A stretch of DNA of 64,000 nucleotides. It comes from Chloroflexota bacterium. Lineage in GTDB: Bacteria; Chloroflexota; Dehalococcoidia; Tepidiformales; Tepidiformaceae. The notes beneath the pieces were generated by a model. That model was not told the DNA's origin and did no database searches. It saw only the letters and a list, made by a program, of their open reading frames with translations. This document shows positions 43,783-52,597 of this stretch, piece after piece. Numbering within the stretch: the first letter of the stretch is position 1; every line of letters starts with the position of its first letter. The stretch is taken from positions 102,132 through 166,131 of the forward strand of contig JACPOQ010000022.1 in NCBI GenBank assembly GCA_016191435.1, written 5' to 3'. The translations under genes and the position numbers were made by a program.

Positions 43783-44129
43783 CCTCGTTCGAGCTCACCC
43801 TCCCAGTGGCCGCGCACAGCAAGCAGCGACCTCGATTCGGCCGCGGCCGCGCGTATACGCCGGCAGAGACCCGGGGCTGGGAGGAGACGCTCGCATGGCG
43901 CTTCGTCGAACAGCACGGCCGGCCGAAGCTGAGCGGCCCAGTCCGCGTTGAGCTGTTCTTCGGCGGCGTCCAGTCCAACCAGGACATCGACAACCTTGCC
44001 AAGAGCTGCCTCGATGCACTCAACGGCATCGCCTTCGAGGACGATCGCCAGGTTGTCGAGCTGCTCGTTCGGAAGGCCAGCGGCCGATCGCCGCTAACAG
44101 CGATCACCATCACCGAGGTGAGGCCGTGA
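43779..44129 (+). CDS. RusA-family Holliday junction resolvase (phage)
   Basis: 116 residues. The RusA metal-binding block is present as NQDIDNLAKSCLDALNGIAFEDDRQV, with Asp69, Asp71, Asp79 and Asp88/89, and the N-terminal HSKQRPRFGRGRAYTPAET is typical. It resolves four-way DNA junctions by symmetric cleavage during phage recombination and replication. Start chosen at the ATG overlapping the previous stop. Followed by a GTGA overlap with the zinc-ribbon gene. Confidence 0.88.
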   Translation: MTSFELTLPVAAHSKQRPRFGRGRAYTPAETRGWEETLAWRFVEQHGRPKLSGPVRVELFFGGVQSNQDIDNLAKSCLDALNGIAFEDDRQVVELLVRKASGRSPLTAITITEVRP

Positions 44130-44527
44130 GCCGCTGCGTGCACCATTGGCGACTCAGTGAGCCGGATGGACCGATTGCCGATGGCACGTGCCTCCTTTGT
44201 GGCGTCAGCCGCCGGTTCAGCAACGTGTTCTTCGGCGACGCATCCACCCGGCGGCCATCCGACGACGCATCCGCCCGTTCCGTGAGCGACGACAACGGCG
44301 GGCCGGGTAAGTGCTGCGTTGTCTCGACTGCGGCGCACTCTCCCGAAGGTCCCGCTGCCCTCGTTGCACATCACGGCGCCGGAGCCCGCGGGACCAGCAG
44401 AACAACGTCTCCCGTGGTGGCAGTGGCTGGACCTGGCAACGGAGGCGCAGGGCGGTGCTGGAGCGCGACGGCCACCGCTGCGTTGCCTGCGGCGTCACCG
44501 GCGTTAGGTTCGAGGTCGACCACGTAG
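44126..44527 (+). CDS. Zinc-ribbon small phage protein (C-terminal part doubtful)
   Basis: GTG start at 44126 overlaps the RusA stop. Residues 1-35 contain CVHHW....GTCLLCGVSRRF, a zinc-binding C-H-H/CxxC pattern common in small phage proteins. The frame remains open to 44527, but from 44311 it overlaps the HNH gene in another frame and becomes Ala/Ser/Gly-rich without protein character. The real product may be only 60-70 residues, with the original stop lost or a frameshift present. Confidence 0.5.
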   Translation: MSRCVHHWRLSEPDGPIADGTCLLCGVSRRFSNVFFGDASTRRPSDDASARSVSDDNGGPGKCCVVSTAAHSPEGPAALVAHHGAGARGTSRTTSPVVAVAGPGNGGAGRCWSATATAALPAASPALGSRSTT

Positions 44528-44616
44528 TGCCTCTCGCCGCTGGAGGGTCGAACGAGCCCGCCAACCTGCGAACGCTGTGTATCCCATGTCATCGCGACCG
44601 AGGAAAGCCGCGATAA
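44311..44616 (+). CDS. HNH endonuclease (phage)
   Basis: 101 residues from a GTG at 44311. An N-terminal zinc ribbon (CLDCGALSRRSRCPRC) is followed by an HNH domain: RRAVLERDGHRCVACG, VDHVVPLAAGGSNEPANL and LCIPCHRDRG, with His-Asn-His and the CxxC/CxxC structural zinc. Encoded near terminase in many tailed phages, where it assists packaging cleavage. Here several kilobases of cargo separate it from terminase. Confidence 0.85.
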   Translation: MLRCLDCGALSRRSRCPRCTSRRRSPRDQQNNVSRGGSGWTWQRRRRAVLERDGHRCVACGVTGVRFEVDHVVPLAAGGSNEPANLRTLCIPCHRDRGKPR

Positions 44617-44659
44617 GATGCTCGCGGCCAAATGGCTGCGAAAGCGCGTTGGAGGTCAC

Positions 44660-45058
44660 ATGGCCGATTTGCATGGACTGCGGCGTTGGGCTGTGACGGC
44701 TTTCGGACAGCACTGGCTCCCGCTGCTGCTTCTGGTTGCACCTATCGGCCTGGTCGTTTGGAGCACTGGGCTGGAGAGCACGCCGCTTCTCTTCGTCCTT
44801 CCGGTGGCCGCTTTCGCGATTGGATTCCTGCTCAGACCGCGTCACGTCTGGATCATTTGGCTCGGCGCCGTCGTCATTCAGTGGGCGGCCATGGGCGTTT
44901 TCGGGAAGTACGCTGATCCGGAAGACGAGACGGTTCAGAGCCTGATCCTCGAGGCGTTCGCCTGGATGGCCATCGGCGTCCTTCTGCCCGTCTGGCTTGG
45001 CCGGACGATCCGCAGGGCCCTTAGGCAAGGCCGGCGTTCGGGCGCGACGCCGTCATGA
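44660..45058 (+). CDS. Small polytopic membrane protein
   Basis: 132 residues from the ATG at 44660, directly preceded by GGAGGTCAC; an earlier in-frame start at 44618 is less likely. Four hydrophobic segments (LPLLLLVAPIGLVVW, LLFVLPVAAFAIGFLL, VWIIWLGAVVIQWAAMGVF, and a last one before a basic tail). No known family. It stands between phage DNA-processing genes and an ABC-2 exporter, and looks like host-type cargo. Confidence 0.65.
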   Translation: MADLHGLRRWAVTAFGQHWLPLLLLVAPIGLVVWSTGLESTPLLFVLPVAAFAIGFLLRPRHVWIIWLGAVVIQWAAMGVFGKYADPEDETVQSLILEAFAWMAIGVLLPVWLGRTIRRALRQGRRSGATPS

Positions 45059-45205
45059 GCACCCTTCAGCCTCGGCCAAATCACGCCGACCGGCTCCTGA
45101 AACGCTCCCGACGCGGCGCCTCTCGAGGACCTCAACCTTGGTGCTTCAATTGCCACCGACCGCGGCCCAAGTGCGCCCTCCCGCTGCGGCCGTTATTCTC
45201 GATCC

Positions 45206-46111
45206 GTGACCAACATCGCAGCCATTGAGATGCGCGGACTCACGCGCGCCTTTGGCGCAGTCGTCGCGCTGGACCACCTGGACTTGCGGGTCGAACAAGG
45301 CGAAATATTCGGATTCCTCGGCCCAAATGGCGCCGGGAAGAGCACCACCATCCGGCTCCTCCTGGACCTTGTTCGCCCCACGGACGGGAGCGCTTCGATC
45401 CTCGGGTTCGACTGTCGGCGCGAGACCATCGAGGTGCGCCGCCGAACCAGCTACCTGCCCGGTGATCTGCGCCTCTACCCCGGGCTCAACGGCCACCAGA
45501 CGATCGAGTTGTTCGCCGGCCTCCGTCACGACGCCGTCGACTTGACACGAGCCTACCGGATCGCGCAGGAGCTCGAGTTGGACCTCTCGAAGAAGGCGTC
45601 AGCCCTTTCGAAGGGGAACCGCCAGAAGCTTGGGGTGCTCATCGCGCTGCTCGGCGAACCGGCCGTCATGCTCCTCGATGAACCGACATCGGGGCTCGAC
45701 CCACTCGTCCAGCGCGTCGTCTGGGAGCTCCTGCGCCGCGAGGCCAATCGCGGAGCCACAGTATTCTTCTCCTCACACGTGATGAGCGAGGTCGAAGTCA
45801 CGTGTGAGCGCGTTGGCATCCTCCGTCAGGGCCGACTTGTGGCGGTTGAACCGGTCGCCGCGCTCAAGGGCCGCTCGGGCCGGCACGTCGAGGTGAGCTT
45901 CGCTGGCCATGCGCCGCCGCCCGAAGTGTTTGCACTCCCCGGGCTCCTCGAACTCCGCCGTGAGGCATCAACGCTCGAGTTCGAGGTTGCCGGTGAAATC
46001 GACCCGTTGTTGAAGGCGCTCAGCCCGTTCCACGTGCTCGATCTTCGCACCGAGCAAGCGACGCTCGATGAGATTCTTCTGCATTACTACGAAAAGGCGC
46101 AGCCGCGATGA
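45206..46111 (+). CDS. ABC-2-type exporter ATP-binding protein
   Basis: 301 residues, GTG start at 45206. Walker A GPNGAGKST, Q-loop-type SYLPGDLRLYPG, variant signature LSKGNRQKLGV, Walker B VMLLDEPTSGLDP, and H-loop FSSHVMSEVE. The C-terminal extension (DEILLHYYEKAQPR) is typical of drug/antibiotic exporters of the CcmA/NatA group. Overlaps the permease by 4 bp. Lying within the prophage, it may be a resistance or bacteriocin-type cargo pump. Confidence 0.93.
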   Translation: MTNIAAIEMRGLTRAFGAVVALDHLDLRVEQGEIFGFLGPNGAGKSTTIRLLLDLVRPTDGSASILGFDCRRETIEVRRRTSYLPGDLRLYPGLNGHQTIELFAGLRHDAVDLTRAYRIAQELELDLSKKASALSKGNRQKLGVLIALLGEPAVMLLDEPTSGLDPLVQRVVWELLRREANRGATVFFSSHVMSEVEVTCERVGILRQGRLVAVEPVAALKGRSGRHVEVSFAGHAPPPEVFALPGLLELRREASTLEFEVAGEIDPLLKALSPFHVLDLRTEQATLDEILLHYYEKAQPR

Positions 46112-46968
46112 AGCGTTTCGTGGTTGCGAGGAAGGCGTTTCGGGATGCAAGGGTGACCGCGATTGGCGGAGGTATCCTGAGCTTTTCCCTGGCCCTGATG
46201 TACGTCCTGCTCTTTCCCTCGATCCAGGAATCCTTCGAAGAACTGGAGCTCCCCGAATACATGGAGAGCTTTTCCGGGGCTGCAGGGTCGTATTCGACGC
46301 CTGAGGGTTACCTGGCGACCGAGTTCTTCACTGCCGTGCCGATCACACTCGTCATTTTCGCGATCGTAGCTGGCACTGCCGCGACAGCGGGCGAGGAGTC
46401 GGCCGGGACACTTGAGCTGCTGCTCGCCCAGCCCATTCGGCGTAGACGCGTGATCATCGAGAAAGCGGGCGGTATCGGGGCGGCCGTCAGCGTCGCGCTG
46501 CTAGCCGGACTTCCTGGTATCTACCTGGGGCAGGTATTCGTTGACCTGGACGTCGGCCCACTGCGCACACTTGCAGCGATGATGACGACGTTGCCGCTTC
46601 TCTTCGTCTTCGCCGCACTGGCGATGGTTCTCGGCGCCTCTCTGCCCACCCGGGCGCTTGCCGTCGCTGGAGCCACTGCGCTGGCCGTCATCGCCTACGT
46701 GGTGCATACCGTAGGCGCGCTCGTGGACTCTCTGTCTGAGGTACGGAAACTCACTCCCTTTTACTGGTCCGACGCATCACGCGCCCTGGTAGGCGATTTC
46801 GAAGTGTGGCGATCGGTAGTGCTACTCACGGTCTCGGTCGCTCTGGTGGGACTAGCCGCGTGGGCGTTCGAGCGGCGCGACGTTGCCGGCGGCGGCCGCG
46901 AGATTCGCTGGCGAAGGTGGCTGCGCTTTCGCCGCACGGTCTCTAACGGCCCGACAATCGGTGCCTGA
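46108..46968 (+). CDS. ABC-2-type exporter permease
   Basis: 286 residues with six hydrophobic spans. GEESAGTLELLLAQPIRRRRVIIEK is the conserved ABC-2 cytoplasmic motif that contacts the ATPase, followed by LGASLPTRALAVAGATAL. Begins MKRFVVARKAFRDARV, typical of this family. Translationally coupled (ATGA) to the ATPase gene. Substrate unknown. Confidence 0.9.
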   Translation: MKRFVVARKAFRDARVTAIGGGILSFSLALMYVLLFPSIQESFEELELPEYMESFSGAAGSYSTPEGYLATEFFTAVPITLVIFAIVAGTAATAGEESAGTLELLLAQPIRRRRVIIEKAGGIGAAVSVALLAGLPGIYLGQVFVDLDVGPLRTLAAMMTTLPLLFVFAALAMVLGASLPTRALAVAGATALAVIAYVVHTVGALVDSLSEVRKLTPFYWSDASRALVGDFEVWRSVVLLTVSVALVGLAAWAFERRDVAGGGREIRWRRWLRFRRTVSNGPTIGA

Positions 46969-47280
46969 GTTCCACCGCGAAACTTCGTCTCATTGCGAGG
47001 ACAACTGACGTCGCGGTCTACCTTGTGTTCATCGCAGTGAACGCCACTGTCATCGTCCTCCGATTCCGGAAGACGTCGGCGAGACGCCCTCTTCGAGCGC
47101 CGTGGACCCTTAGGACGCACGAGGAGGTCGTGCCTTCCGCATAGGTCCAGCCGCGATGGGAGTCATGCGATGGACTACACGGGGCGGCAAGCACTCAAAG
47201 CCCGACCTCCCGGAACGTCCGCTTGCCTACGCAGGGAGCCCCGGTGGTAGGTTCGGCTCATATCGATCGGGAGGGGGCGG
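46969..47280. other. Intergenic region upstream of the ParB-like phage gene
   Basis: 312 bp without a supported gene. Its end carries a promoter-like element at 47223-47253 that is shared with 52598-52628. Confidence 0.5.
47223..47253 (+). promoter_or_regulatory. Phage promoter-like element, copy 1
   Basis: TTGCCT (47223-47228), 19-bp spacer, TAGGTT (47248-47253) inside GGTGGTAGGTTCGG, an extended -10 (TGGTAGGTT). The identical GGTGGTAGGTTCGG with the same 19-bp spacing to a TTG element occurs at 52598-52628. It precedes the ParB-like gene by 28 bp. Confidence 0.45.
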
Positions 47281-47907
47281 GTGCAATCTCTACCAGGGCA
47301 GGCCCCGGAACCGTCGACCCTCCCCGTTTCTCGCGCGCGCAAGATCGCGCGAAAAGTTGAGCCGGCCGCGGAGGCCGTGCCGCTCGACCGCCTCCGGCCG
47401 GCGCCCTGGAACCCGCGGACCATCAAGGACGAGCGCTTCCAGAACCTGGTGCGGAGCATCCAGGCGGACCCCGACTTTCTCTGGCGCCGGCCGATCCTCG
47501 CGACCGCGGACGGGACGATCTACGCCGGCAACATGCGCTACCGGGCGGCGCAGCACCTGGGCATGGCGGCCGTTCCCGCGATCATCGAGGACATCCCCGA
47601 ACAGCTCGCCAAGGAGCGCGCGGTGCGCGACAACCACCAGTGGGGTGACTGGCAGGGCGAGCAGCTCGGCGAGCTGCTGTTCGGCCTCCGCTCCGACGGC
47701 GCCGACCTGGAGCTGCTCGGCTTCACCGAGAAGGAGCTGGCGAAGCTGCTCGACGAGGTCGGCGTGGGCGTCGGCGAGGCGGAGGATGAGTTTGCCTACC
47801 ACGAGCAGTTCGGCGTGACGGTCATCTGTCAGGACGCCGGCGAGCAGGAGAGGGTCTACGACGAGCTGCGCGGCAAGGGCTACGAGTGCCGGGTGGTGGT
47901 GGTCTGA
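47281..47907 (+). CDS. ParB-like nuclease-fold domain protein (phage)
   Basis: 208 residues from a GTG with GGGAGGGGG upstream. ParB N-terminal fold motifs: VPLDRLRPAPWNPRTI, GTIYAGNMRYRAAQHLG (the GNxR/GHxR nucleotide-binding loop) and VRDNHQWGDW. Phage copies usually have CTPase/nuclease-like or DNA-modification roles rather than partition. The stop overlaps the next ATG by one base (TGATG), coupling it to the ATPase-GNAT gene. Confidence 0.85.
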   Translation: MQSLPGQAPEPSTLPVSRARKIARKVEPAAEAVPLDRLRPAPWNPRTIKDERFQNLVRSIQADPDFLWRRPILATADGTIYAGNMRYRAAQHLGMAAVPAIIEDIPEQLAKERAVRDNHQWGDWQGEQLGELLFGLRSDGADLELLGFTEKELAKLLDEVGVGVGEAEDEFAYHEQFGVTVICQDAGEQERVYDELRGKGYECRVVVV

Positions 47908-49037
47908 TGCTCGTCCAGGTCCGCAACCGCTGCTCGGAGTTCGACTCCTACCGCGCCGCCCGCGTGAAGTCGCTCTTCAACGCCGAGTCCGGCGCCAACT
48001 TCGCCCTCGACGCCGAGCTCCCGATCGATGAGGGCGACTGGCGCATCGGCGTCATCGTCGGCCCCTCGGGCAGCGGGAAGTCCTCTCTCGGCCGTCTCGT
48101 CTTCGGCGACGCCGAGGTGTACCGCGAGCCGGACTGGCCAGAGAACGCGCCCATCATCGACGCCATCGCGCCTGGGAACGACTTCAACGACGTCACCGCC
48201 GCGCTGGCCGCGGTCGGGCTGGGCGATGTTCCTGCATGGCTCCGGCCCTACGCTGTTTTGTCGAACGGCGAGAAGTTCCGCGCGACCCTCGCCCGCGTCA
48301 TCGCCGATGCGCCTGAGCGTGTCGTCATCGACGAGTTCACGTCGGTCGTCGACCGCCAGATTGCGAAGTTCGGCGCTCTCGCCTTCCAGAAAGCCTGGCG
48401 GCGGACCACCGGGAGGGCCGTGCTCCTCACGCCGCACTACGACGTCCTCGAGTGGGTCGAGCCGGACTGGACCTTCGATACCGCCACGCGGACGTTCGAC
48501 CGGAGGCGCCTTCAACGACCCAGCTTCGACCTCGAGGTTTGGGAGACAGACTGGCGTTACTGGCCGGCCTTTGAGCCGCATCACTATCTGAAGATCGGGA
48601 AGATGATCGCGGCCACGAACTACGTCGGGACGGTCGACGGTGAGCTGGTGGTGCACCTGGCCGTCTCGCCGGCCTTCCACCAGGGCGGCTGCTTTCGCGC
48701 TTCACGGCTTGTGGTCATGCCCGAGTGGCAGGGCGCGGGCGTGGGCATGCGCTTCCTGAACCACGTTTGCGAGCGCTATCTGCGGGGCGAGAACCGCCAC
48801 GCCCGCCCCGGCGCGATGCTGTTTCACACGAGCCACCCAGGACTTTGCGCCGCGCTTCGGCGGGACTCCAGGTGGGTCCAGAAGTCGGCGCGGCTCTTCG
48901 GCGCCAACAAGCTGCGGAGTGCCCGATCCCTGACCCGCGCTGCGCGTAAGCGGGGCGGCTCCGAGATTGGCACCGGCTTTGGTGGCCACTTCCGCGCCGT
49001 CCAGGGGTTCAAGTACGTTGGATCACATGAGGGGTAA
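47907..49037 (+). CDS. ABC-type ATPase fused to GNAT acetyltransferase domain (phage)
   Basis: 376 residues. N-terminal half is a compact ABC ATPase: Walker A GPSGSGKSS, degenerate signature LSNGEKFRATLAR, Walker B VVIDEFTSVVDRQ. C-terminal half is GNAT-like: LVVHLAVSPAFHQGGCFRASRLVVMPEWQGAGVGMRFLNHV (acetyl-CoA loop Q-G-A-G-V-G) and SHPGLCAALRR. This fusion recurs beside ParB-like genes near terminases of tailed phages. Its role is not established; DNA-base modification similar to Mom is one proposal. No transmembrane permease, so it is not a transporter. Confidence 0.82.
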   Translation: MLVQVRNRCSEFDSYRAARVKSLFNAESGANFALDAELPIDEGDWRIGVIVGPSGSGKSSLGRLVFGDAEVYREPDWPENAPIIDAIAPGNDFNDVTAALAAVGLGDVPAWLRPYAVLSNGEKFRATLARVIADAPERVVIDEFTSVVDRQIAKFGALAFQKAWRRTTGRAVLLTPHYDVLEWVEPDWTFDTATRTFDRRRLQRPSFDLEVWETDWRYWPAFEPHHYLKIGKMIAATNYVGTVDGELVVHLAVSPAFHQGGCFRASRLVVMPEWQGAGVGMRFLNHVCERYLRGENRHARPGAMLFHTSHPGLCAALRRDSRWVQKSARLFGANKLRSARSLTRAARKRGGSEIGTGFGGHFRAVQGFKYVGSHEG

Positions 49038-49042
49038 GTTAG

Positions 49043-49520
49043 ATGGCCGGCAAGCGCCAGAAACCGCCGGACGAGCTCGTCTACCGGCGGGGTGGGCGGG
49101 TGAAGACGCTCGTCCCGGTGACGGCCGCGAACCTCGCTCCGCGACTCCCTGACGGGCGTCGGGGAACATGCCCTCGCGGTCTGGACTGCCTTCTGGGCGT
49201 CGCGTGTCTCGGGTGCTATTGACTTGCTGGCCGACGGCGAGGCGCTGCGCCAGTGGATTCTGTGCGTGGATGAGCGGGAGAAGCTACGCGCGGCCACGTC
49301 CCGGGCGCCCCTCGTGAAGGGCAGCCACGAGCAGCTGATGCTCAACCCGCTCTTCCGGCGTCTCCGAGACCTGAACCGGGAGATCGCCAGGGCCGAAGAG
49401 CACTTCGGCATGACGCCGCTCGCCCGGCTAAGGCTGGGTGTGACGTTCCTCCAGGAGCAGGCGGCTAAGGAGGACCTGGAGGCGAGGCAGGAGCGGCGCC
49501 GGCCGCACATCATGGATTGA
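49043..49520 (+). pseudogene. Phage terminase small subunit (P27-like), frameshifted
   Basis: The ATG at 49043 with AGGGG upstream starts MAGKRQKPPDELVYRRGGR, but after codon 38 the frame is wrong and ends at 49222. Removing one G from the GGG at 49154-49156 restores a continuous protein of about 158 residues: ...GEHALAVWTAFWASRVSG then AIDLLADGEALRQWIL...HEQLMLNPLFRRLRDLNREIAR, the P27 small-terminase pattern. The downstream part could be made separately from the TTG at 49224. Small terminase recognises the phage packaging site. Confidence 0.82.
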
Positions 49521-49536
49521 CGCTATCGGAGGCGGC

Positions 49537-51075
49537 TTAGGACTTCGTATTCGGCAAATGCCGGCCAACGTGACCGATCAGCCAGACTGCGGCGGCTGAG
49601 TCCCAGGCCATGTGCACCCGGAGGCATCGGTCGGGGTCGCCGTCGTTACCGAACACTAGGTGCTCCTCCATGATGAGGTCGACGCCATCGACCCTGAACG
49701 TGTAGTGGCGCCCGTACTTTGAGCGAGTCGTCGGACTGAGGTGGGCCGCGTACTCGATGCCCCTCTCACCGAGCCAGCGCTCAATATCCATACCGAGCGA
49801 GCCGCGCTGTCGTAATTCAGCCAGTTCATCGAGCCCCTCGAACGCGTCAAATACGCGGTCCGGCCAGAAGTAGTTCGATTTCTCCGCGCTCTCAAAGGCC
49901 GAATCCAAGAATCTCAGGTGTGGAAACCGTTCTGCGGCGACCCTGACAGCTGTCGCGACTCGGTCGATCTCGACCTCAGCTACCGGCGCGCCACCTCGCG
50001 CTGCCTGCGACATTTGGCGCATCGACTCCTTCAGCCGGTCGATGTCGCGTTGCAGGTCGGACTTCTCGGATTCCAGCTCCCACACTCGAAGCTGCAATTC
50101 GTCGCGCTCCGTGATGGCTTGGCCAACGTCATCGAGGAGAGCTTGGGCGGCTTCGTGACTGGCACCAAGGGACTCGAGCTCGACTCTCAACGCGGCCTCG
50201 CGATCTCGACGGACCGCGTCGTTCACTGCCTTCCATACAGGTCCCACGGTGATGAGCCGAGCGCTTGCAAGGCAGAGACGACTGAAGAGAGTCTTCTCGA
50301 TGCGGCCTGGCTGGGCACGAATCCACCCAGGAAGCCAGAGGGGATGCTCAAACGGATCGTCACGGTCGAGGTCGAAATTCGGCCAATACACGCGCACGGC
50401 GCCGTTGAAGCAGGAGAAGGGCCTTCCCACTTCATCGGCCAATCTCCATGACGCGGCCGCGTCGGACAGAATAAACACATCGGCGAGTGCCGCCAGTTGG
50501 TCGGCGAGCAAGTACGAGTCGAGCAGCGGCTTGGTGGTCCAATTGTCTGGCGTCACCACTACAACCGGCAGCGCCCGCTTAGGCGACCGTAGGGTTCCCT
50601 CCACGAAGGCTGGGATCTGTGATGCGTCGAGCGACGAGGGCTGGGCATCAACCCGGTGCCCCACGAAGAACGCGGGGTACTTCGTGACGACCGTTGACAC
50701 GAGGCGGGGCCTTCCGACGGATGCGTACTCAGGACGAACCGCGCCCGCGTCTGACGTGACACGAACTTCGATCCGAAACTCGACCTCGTCACCGAGCGTC
50801 GAGAGCCGAACTTCACTGAACCATAGCAACGGCTTACCGGCCGCGTCCGGCTGCTGCCAGCGGAGTCTCCACGCGAGGCGCTCGTCGCCGCCCACAGTGT
50901 CTACGCTGAGGTATTCACGCGAGCTGAGGCTCCACTGGCCTGAATACGGAAAACTGCCCCATTCGATCTCCCGACGGGTCCAGTGGACGGTGTCTTCGGC
51001 GACACGCCGCAATAACGAAATGCCCTTGTCGGACTCGTCTCGCAGCGTCAGTTGGGAAATGTAACGCTCTACCAT
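49537..51075 (-). CDS. Unknown coiled-coil protein encoded antisense between terminase genes
   Basis: 512 residues from the ATG at 51075 (MVERYISQLTL). N-terminal beta-rich domain, a central alpha/beta part (LPVVVVTPDNWTTKP; ADVFILSDAAASWRLADEV; CFNGAVRVYWPNFDLDRDDPFEHPLWLPGWI), a long predicted coiled coil (residues about 330-370, ERDELQLRVWELESEKSDL), then a C-terminal alpha/beta domain ending VWLIGHVGRHLP. No family recognised. Lower GC and opposite orientation to the packaging genes mark it as inserted cargo (a moron). The GAVRVYWP block reminds me of uncharacterised proteins near restriction genes, but I cannot substantiate that. Confidence 0.75.
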   Translation of the reverse strand: MVERYISQLTLRDESDKGISLLRRVAEDTVHWTRREIEWGSFPYSGQWSLSSREYLSVDTVGGDERLAWRLRWQQPDAAGKPLLWFSEVRLSTLGDEVEFRIEVRVTSDAGAVRPEYASVGRPRLVSTVVTKYPAFFVGHRVDAQPSSLDASQIPAFVEGTLRSPKRALPVVVVTPDNWTTKPLLDSYLLADQLAALADVFILSDAAASWRLADEVGRPFSCFNGAVRVYWPNFDLDRDDPFEHPLWLPGWIRAQPGRIEKTLFSRLCLASARLITVGPVWKAVNDAVRRDREAALRVELESLGASHEAAQALLDDVGQAITERDELQLRVWELESEKSDLQRDIDRLKESMRQMSQAARGGAPVAEVEIDRVATAVRVAAERFPHLRFLDSAFESAEKSNYFWPDRVFDAFEGLDELAELRQRGSLGMDIERWLGERGIEYAAHLSPTTRSKYGRHYTFRVDGVDLIMEEHLVFGNDGDPDRCLRVHMAWDSAAAVWLIGHVGRHLPNTKS

Positions 51076-51139
51076 CGCGTTCGGGATTATAGCGATCCGC
51101 CTCTGACGGGCGCGTGCGCAACGCGATAGGTTTCTAGGC

Positions 51140-52597
51140 ATGGCCCGCCGCTGGTACTCCTACGGTCCGGACGTCGCTGAGTGGATTGAAGCTAGCTGTG
51201 TTCTGCCCTCGGGCGAGCACATTGGCCGGCCGTTCCGGCTGATGCCCTGGCAGAAGGACTGGATCAACGAGCTCTACGCCTGCGACGCGAAGGGCAACCT
51301 CCGCTACCGCTGGAGCCTCCTCGGCATCCCGAAGAAGAACGGGAAGTCGACGATGATCGCCGCTCTTGCCCTCTACCACCTGATGGCCGATCCGGATGAG
51401 GCCGACCCCTGGGCTGTTTGCGCCGCCGCTTCCGATCGCCAGGCAGACCTCTTCTTCAACGCAGCCAAGCTGATGTGCGAGCTCTCTCCGGCGCTCCGTG
51501 ACGCCACAGACCGATACCGTTGGGAGATCCGGCCGAAGGGACGGCCGGGGCGCCTTGAGCGGGTCGCGGCCTCGGCCGGCAAGCTCGACGGGAAGAACAT
51601 CTCCTTCCTCGTCGTCGACGAGCTGCACGAGTGGAACCTGGAGAACTGGGCGATCCTCACCAACGGCACCGTCGGGCGGCGGAGGGCGCAGATCGTCCAG
51701 ATCACCACGTCCGGCCACGACCTGGAGACCATCTGCGGCCGCGAGTACCAGAAGGGCCAGCGTATCGCCGCGGGCGAGGAGAAGAACCCGAGCTATCTCT
51801 TCCGCTGGTTCCAGGCGCCCTCCGGCGCTGACTTCCGCGAGGAGGAGACATGGCGCTCGGCCAACCCGTCCTATGGCGAGCTGGTGACCAGAGACCAGCT
51901 CGCCGACAAGGTCGCCAACGTCCCGCAGGCACAGTTCGAGCGCTACTTCCTCAACCGCTGGACACGGACCGAGGAGACCTGGCTACCGGCCGGCGCCTGG
52001 GACGCCTCCGCGGTCGCGCCTTTCGCGTTCGACCCCGGGCTGCCGCTCTATGGCGCGGTCGACGCCGCAACGAAGGAGGATTCGACCGCGGCCGTGCTCG
52101 CCCAGTGGCACGGCGAGAAGCTGCGGCTCCGGGCGCGGATTTGGGAGCGGCCGACCGACATGAACGGCTCGCCGGTCCAGGACTGGGTACTGCCGCTGGC
52201 CGAGGTAGAGCAGCACCTGCGCGACCTAGACAGTGACTTCGACTTCCACTTCGGAATCGACCCTCGGTTCCTCGAGCGCACGCGGCAGGTCCTCGAAGCC
52301 GACGGCCTTTCCGTGGAGGAGGTGCCGCAGTCCGACTCACGAATGGTGCCGGCCAGCCAGTCGCTCTACGAGCTCGTCGTCCAGGGCAATGTCGAGCACG
52401 AGGGCAACGCTGCATTCACGCGACACATCGAGAGCGCCGTTGCCCGGGAAGCGTTCAGCGGCGGCTGGCGACTGTCCAAGGGCCGAAGCCGCAAGAAGAT
52501 GGACGCTGCGGTCGCGGCCGCGATGGCCGCACACATCGCCGTTCAGGAGCGCGGCCGAGCGCCGGCTGCAGAGCCGCGGATCTTGCTTCTGGGGTAA
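51140..52597 (+). CDS. Phage terminase large subunit
   Basis: 485 residues from the ATG at 51140. ATPase domain: adenine/Q-motif region RLMPWQKDWINELY, Walker A GIPKKNGKST, Walker B with catalytic Glu FLVVDELHEW, and coupling motif TTSG. Nuclease (RNase H-like) domain: GAVDAATKEDSTAAVLAQW and FGIDPRFLERTRQ plus KKMDAAVAAAMAAH supply Asp ligands. The reading frame is intact, unlike its small subunit. It cuts and pumps DNA into proheads. TAGGTTTC at 51127 just upstream resembles the phage promoter -10. Confidence 0.93.
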   Translation: MARRWYSYGPDVAEWIEASCVLPSGEHIGRPFRLMPWQKDWINELYACDAKGNLRYRWSLLGIPKKNGKSTMIAALALYHLMADPDEADPWAVCAAASDRQADLFFNAAKLMCELSPALRDATDRYRWEIRPKGRPGRLERVAASAGKLDGKNISFLVVDELHEWNLENWAILTNGTVGRRRAQIVQITTSGHDLETICGREYQKGQRIAAGEEKNPSYLFRWFQAPSGADFREEETWRSANPSYGELVTRDQLADKVANVPQAQFERYFLNRWTRTEETWLPAGAWDASAVAPFAFDPGLPLYGAVDAATKEDSTAAVLAQWHGEKLRLRARIWERPTDMNGSPVQDWVLPLAEVEQHLRDLDSDFDFHFGIDPRFLERTRQVLEADGLSVEEVPQSDSRMVPASQSLYELVVQGNVEHEGNAAFTRHIESAVAREAFSGGWRLSKGRSRKKMDAAVAAAMAAHIAVQERGRAPAAEPRILLLG

